Positions 61,977 to 64,000 of a DNA stretch of 64,000 bases are shown here, in pieces. Origin of the DNA: SAR202 cluster bacterium bin87 (GTDB taxonomy: Bacteria; Chloroflexota; Dehalococcoidia; Lucifugimonadales; UBA3495); the NCBI GenBank assembly GCA_002238825.1, contig MPNC01000010.1, positions 59,765 to 123,764 of the forward strand. The letters are read 5' to 3'. Each line of letters starts with the position of its first letter. Positions within the stretch are counted from its first letter, which is position 1. The position numbers and the translations under genes are program-made. The notes beneath the pieces are model-generated. The model was given only the letters and a program-made list of their open reading frames with translations, made no database searches and was not told where the DNA came from.

Positions 61977-63110
61977 ATGCTGACGGAAGGCTCATACGAA
62001 GCTCGGATTGCTGGGGTCATCCGACGACACCTGGAGGCGAGGTTCCGGTGGATCTCCTTCGACGCCATCATGGTGGTGCTGCGGACCGACCAATGGGGCG
62101 ACGACAGCATTCACGTGTACCTGGTCTATGAAGAGAACGGGGAGACGCTGGATCTCCGCTGGCTGAGCGGCATCCGCAACCGGATGCGACGGGAACTGCG
62201 CGACCTGGCGGCGGACGTCCCGCTGACCACCTCGTACATCGACCGGTCGGAACTGGCTCCGTTGCTGGACCTGCTCGTGTCACCGGAGGCGGCGGACGAG
62301 AGCCGGGAGCTGCTAACACCTGAGATGGACGGCCCGATCAGCCTGGGGACGTGCAACCTCTGCCAGGAGATGGTGCACGATCTTGACGCCAGCGGCCACC
62401 TGATCGAGTGCACCGCCAGGCAGGACCTCCCCATTCCGTTCGACATGAACCCACCGGGATATGACCAGTCATTGCACCTTTCGGTGCATGATGGCAGCGG
62501 GCTCTACTGGATGGAACTGGCGGTGCGGGCCGACACCACCCTGCGGCAGCTGGACGAGTTCCTGCGCGGGATGTGGCTGGAGTGCTGCGGCCACCTCAGC
62601 GAGTTCAAGATCCAGGGGACTCGCTACTCCAATCTGGCGCCGCACCCCGACGATCCCAACGCCGCCGCCATCCGCGCCGACTACTGGATGGAGGATGACG
62701 AAGAGCACATGGACGTTGCCGTGGCTGCGGTGATGCCTGAGGGCGTGGAGGTGATCTACGAGTACGACTATGGGAGCACGACGGAGCTGTACCTGAAGAA
62801 CCTGGGCCGACATGGCGACCTGGTGGGCCTCTTGCGGTCCCGTCAACCGTGGCATGGCGATCGCACCGCGGTGCTGGCCCGCAACGAGCCCGACGAGGAG
62901 TGCGTGGCCTGCCAGGAACCGGCACGCTGGCGGCTGCTGGCCCCGGACACCGACGCGCGGGAGCCCATACCCTTCTGCGACGAGTGCCGACCGGAGGCCG
63001 GACGCTACCAGCTGGTGATGAACTCGCCCCGGGAGGGTATCGACTGCTATGACAACGTGATGTCCTGGGATGGGATGCCCATCGGCGAGCCGGACTATGA
63101 CACCATCTGA
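61977..63110 (+). CDS. pRiA4b ORF-3-like protein with N-terminal extension
   Basis: 377 residues. The central part (YDQSLHLSVHDGSGLYWMEL, TLRQLDEFLRGMWLECCGHL, SEFKIQGTRYSNLAP) and VIYEYDYGSTTELYLKNLG are the pRiA4b ORF-3 (MM3350-like) fold. A CNLCQEMVHDLDASGHLIEC segment and the C-terminal ECVACQEPARWRLLAPD..CDECRPEA form two zinc-ribbon-like parts. The first 100 residues (EARIAGVIRRHLEARFRWIS) are unrelated. Function unknown. A broken copy of its C-terminal part lies at 51317-51700. It starts 69 nt after the MazF-like gene, same direction. Confidence 0.82.
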   Translation: MLTEGSYEARIAGVIRRHLEARFRWISFDAIMVVLRTDQWGDDSIHVYLVYEENGETLDLRWLSGIRNRMRRELRDLAADVPLTTSYIDRSELAPLLDLLVSPEAADESRELLTPEMDGPISLGTCNLCQEMVHDLDASGHLIECTARQDLPIPFDMNPPGYDQSLHLSVHDGSGLYWMELAVRADTTLRQLDEFLRGMWLECCGHLSEFKIQGTRYSNLAPHPDDPNAAAIRADYWMEDDEEHMDVAVAAVMPEGVEVIYEYDYGSTTELYLKNLGRHGDLVGLLRSRQPWHGDRTAVLARNEPDEECVACQEPARWRLLAPDTDAREPIPFCDECRPEAGRYQLVMNSPREGIDCYDNVMSWDGMPIGEPDYDTI

Positions 63111-63398
63111 ATGGCCGCCGCTTCTCATGGCTGGATCTCCTTGGTACCGGGTTTTGAACTGCCCGCCTTCGCGGCGCTGACGCCGCAACAGACTGAAACC
63201 CAGCGGCGTCGCGCCGCGACAGAACACGGATTGCCTCGGAGAAGGATTACCCGGAAAAGGGGATGCCAATGTGGTACATCAGCGGTTATGTAACCACGTC
63301 GGGCCGGCTGCCCCTTACAGGTGCACACCGGCCCACCAGAACCATACCGGCGCCCTGGCCATCATGTCTCCGTGTTCGCGCACGGATCGTCGCCGATC
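63111..63398. other. Convergent intergenic region, no gene seen
   Basis: Open frames are short and lack starts. The ends of two convergent genes meet here. Confidence 0.45.
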
Positions 63399-63803
63399 TC
63401 AGCCGCACCCGAACGGGATCCCGCCCGAACCGCCGTCCGGTTGGGGATCGTCCTGCTGTTCCTTCCAAACGTACCAGCGAACCACTTCGCTGACGCGTTC
63501 GAAGTCCTCCCGCACTTGGGCGAGCTCCGCCCGCAGCCGGGCGAGTTCGCCGTCCTCGGCGTGCCGGGCCTCCAGCTCGGCGATGCGGCCGCGCAGCTCG
63601 GCGTTCTCCAGGCGCAGCGCCTCCGCCTCGGCGCGGAGCTGGCGGACCTGGCCGGCCCGGCTCTCCCTGGCCTGCCGCAGGTGCTCGGCGCACATCGTGG
63701 CCGGCGGAACGACCGGTTCACCACAGCCGCCGTAGGCGCAGATCCGCTTCTTCTTCTGGCGCTCCCGCCACTCCCGCTGCCGCTGGGCGTTCGACTTGGC
63801 CAT
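63399..63803 (-). CDS. Coiled-coil protein with N-terminal Cys/His cluster
   Basis: 134 residues from the ATG at 63803, preceded by GGGAGGG. A basic start (SNAQRQREWRERQKKKR) is followed by CAYGGCGEPVVPPATMCAEH, a Cys4/His-type zinc site. A long heptad-rich coiled coil follows (RQLRAEAEALRLENAELRGR, IAELEARHAEDGELARLRAE). The basic zinc start resembles small phage- or plasmid-borne DNA-binding proteins. No function known. Confidence 0.65.
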   Translation of the reverse strand: MAKSNAQRQREWRERQKKKRICAYGGCGEPVVPPATMCAEHLRQARESRAGQVRQLRAEAEALRLENAELRGRIAELEARHAEDGELARLRAELAQVREDFERVSEVVRWYVWKEQQDDPQPDGGSGGIPFGCG

Positions 63804-63823
63804 GATCATCCCTCCCGCTTCTG

Positions 63824-63856
63824 AGCGTTACGGGATTGTGCCGCGAACGTAACGCT
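63824..63856. promoter_or_regulatory. 9-bp inverted repeat upstream of the coiled-coil gene
   Basis: AGCGTTACG (63824-63832) and CGTAACGCT (63848-63856) pair perfectly across a 15-nt spacer, 21-53 bp before the minus-strand ATG at 63803, where an operator would sit. The GTTACG core recurs at 9159 and 23.9 kb. Confidence 0.5.
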
Positions 63857-64000
63857 GCTCCCGACACAGTGGGGGGTGGTGAGTAGCCGGGCGGGCACAT
63901 TGGTTTGCGTCATCCGTGCGGGAGGTGGCCAAAACCTCGTTACGGACGGGCCGGATCGGGACAGTCGGGGGGATGAGGTGGGAGACGTGCTCAATCGAGC

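Overview
The window is GC-rich bacterial DNA, except for some AT-richer accessory patches. Several gene families point towards Chloroflexota (Dehalococcoidia or SAR202-like): sensor kinases fused to OmpR-type regulators, a NurA nuclease beside a DUF5679 zinc ribbon, GYD, DUF3352, pRiA4b ORF-3-like and secreted Fn3/RCC1 proteins. This is an inference from gene content; there is no rRNA or other taxonomic marker. It reads like a chromosomal accessory region, with many small defence or toxin modules and at least ten insertion-sequence or recombinase relics.

Layout. 1-4640 (minus): NHLM-type peptide export operon (HlyD-like adaptor, C39 peptidase/ABC transporter, second ABC transporter cut by the window edge). 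4984-6420: divergent FAD-linked oxidase. 6435-8843: GAF-PAS-kinase-receiver-winged-helix protein whose phospho-acceptor His is Gln. 9190-12360: three transposase relics around a TIGR04255 gene. 12428-20736: small membrane proteins, a PIN toxin with its partner, a large PIN-domain protein, a secreted RCC1-repeat protein and three membrane or secreted hypotheticals. 21061-23454: the intact paralogue of the fused kinase-regulator. 23629-29474: Tn3 relic, Fic protein, orphan winged helix, HicAB, serine-recombinase relic and an IS5-like element. 30143-36807: NurA/DUF5679 divergent from a winged-helix/NYN pair, followed by two hypotheticals. 36845-39078: broken cadherin-like and IstB fragments.

39415-44867 holds the most interesting locus: a tight five-gene minus-strand operon of SNF2 helicase, 184-aa unknown, BrxC/BrxD-like (DUF2791) P-loop ATPase, a second protein of that type that has lost its P-loop, and a 267-aa coiled-coil-like unknown. 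It has the look of an anti-phage or DNA-processing system, but lacks the methyltransferase, PglZ and TerB components of the related systems I know.

44945-64000: TnpB relic, cytochrome P450, DUF3352 protein, a patchwork of IS1380/helicase/resolvase fragments, STAS, GYD and PUA/EVE-like proteins, a DUF4160 + DUF2442-HTH pair with a perfect operator palindrome, an IS630 element with a frameshift signal, a 1367-residue animal-like alpha-2-macroglobulin lipoprotein, a long MazF-like protein with an upstream partner, a pRiA4b ORF-3-like protein (with a broken second copy at 51.3 kb) and a coiled-coil zinc protein.

Coordinates and translations were derived by reading the sequence; no database search was run. 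Family names come from motif recognition.
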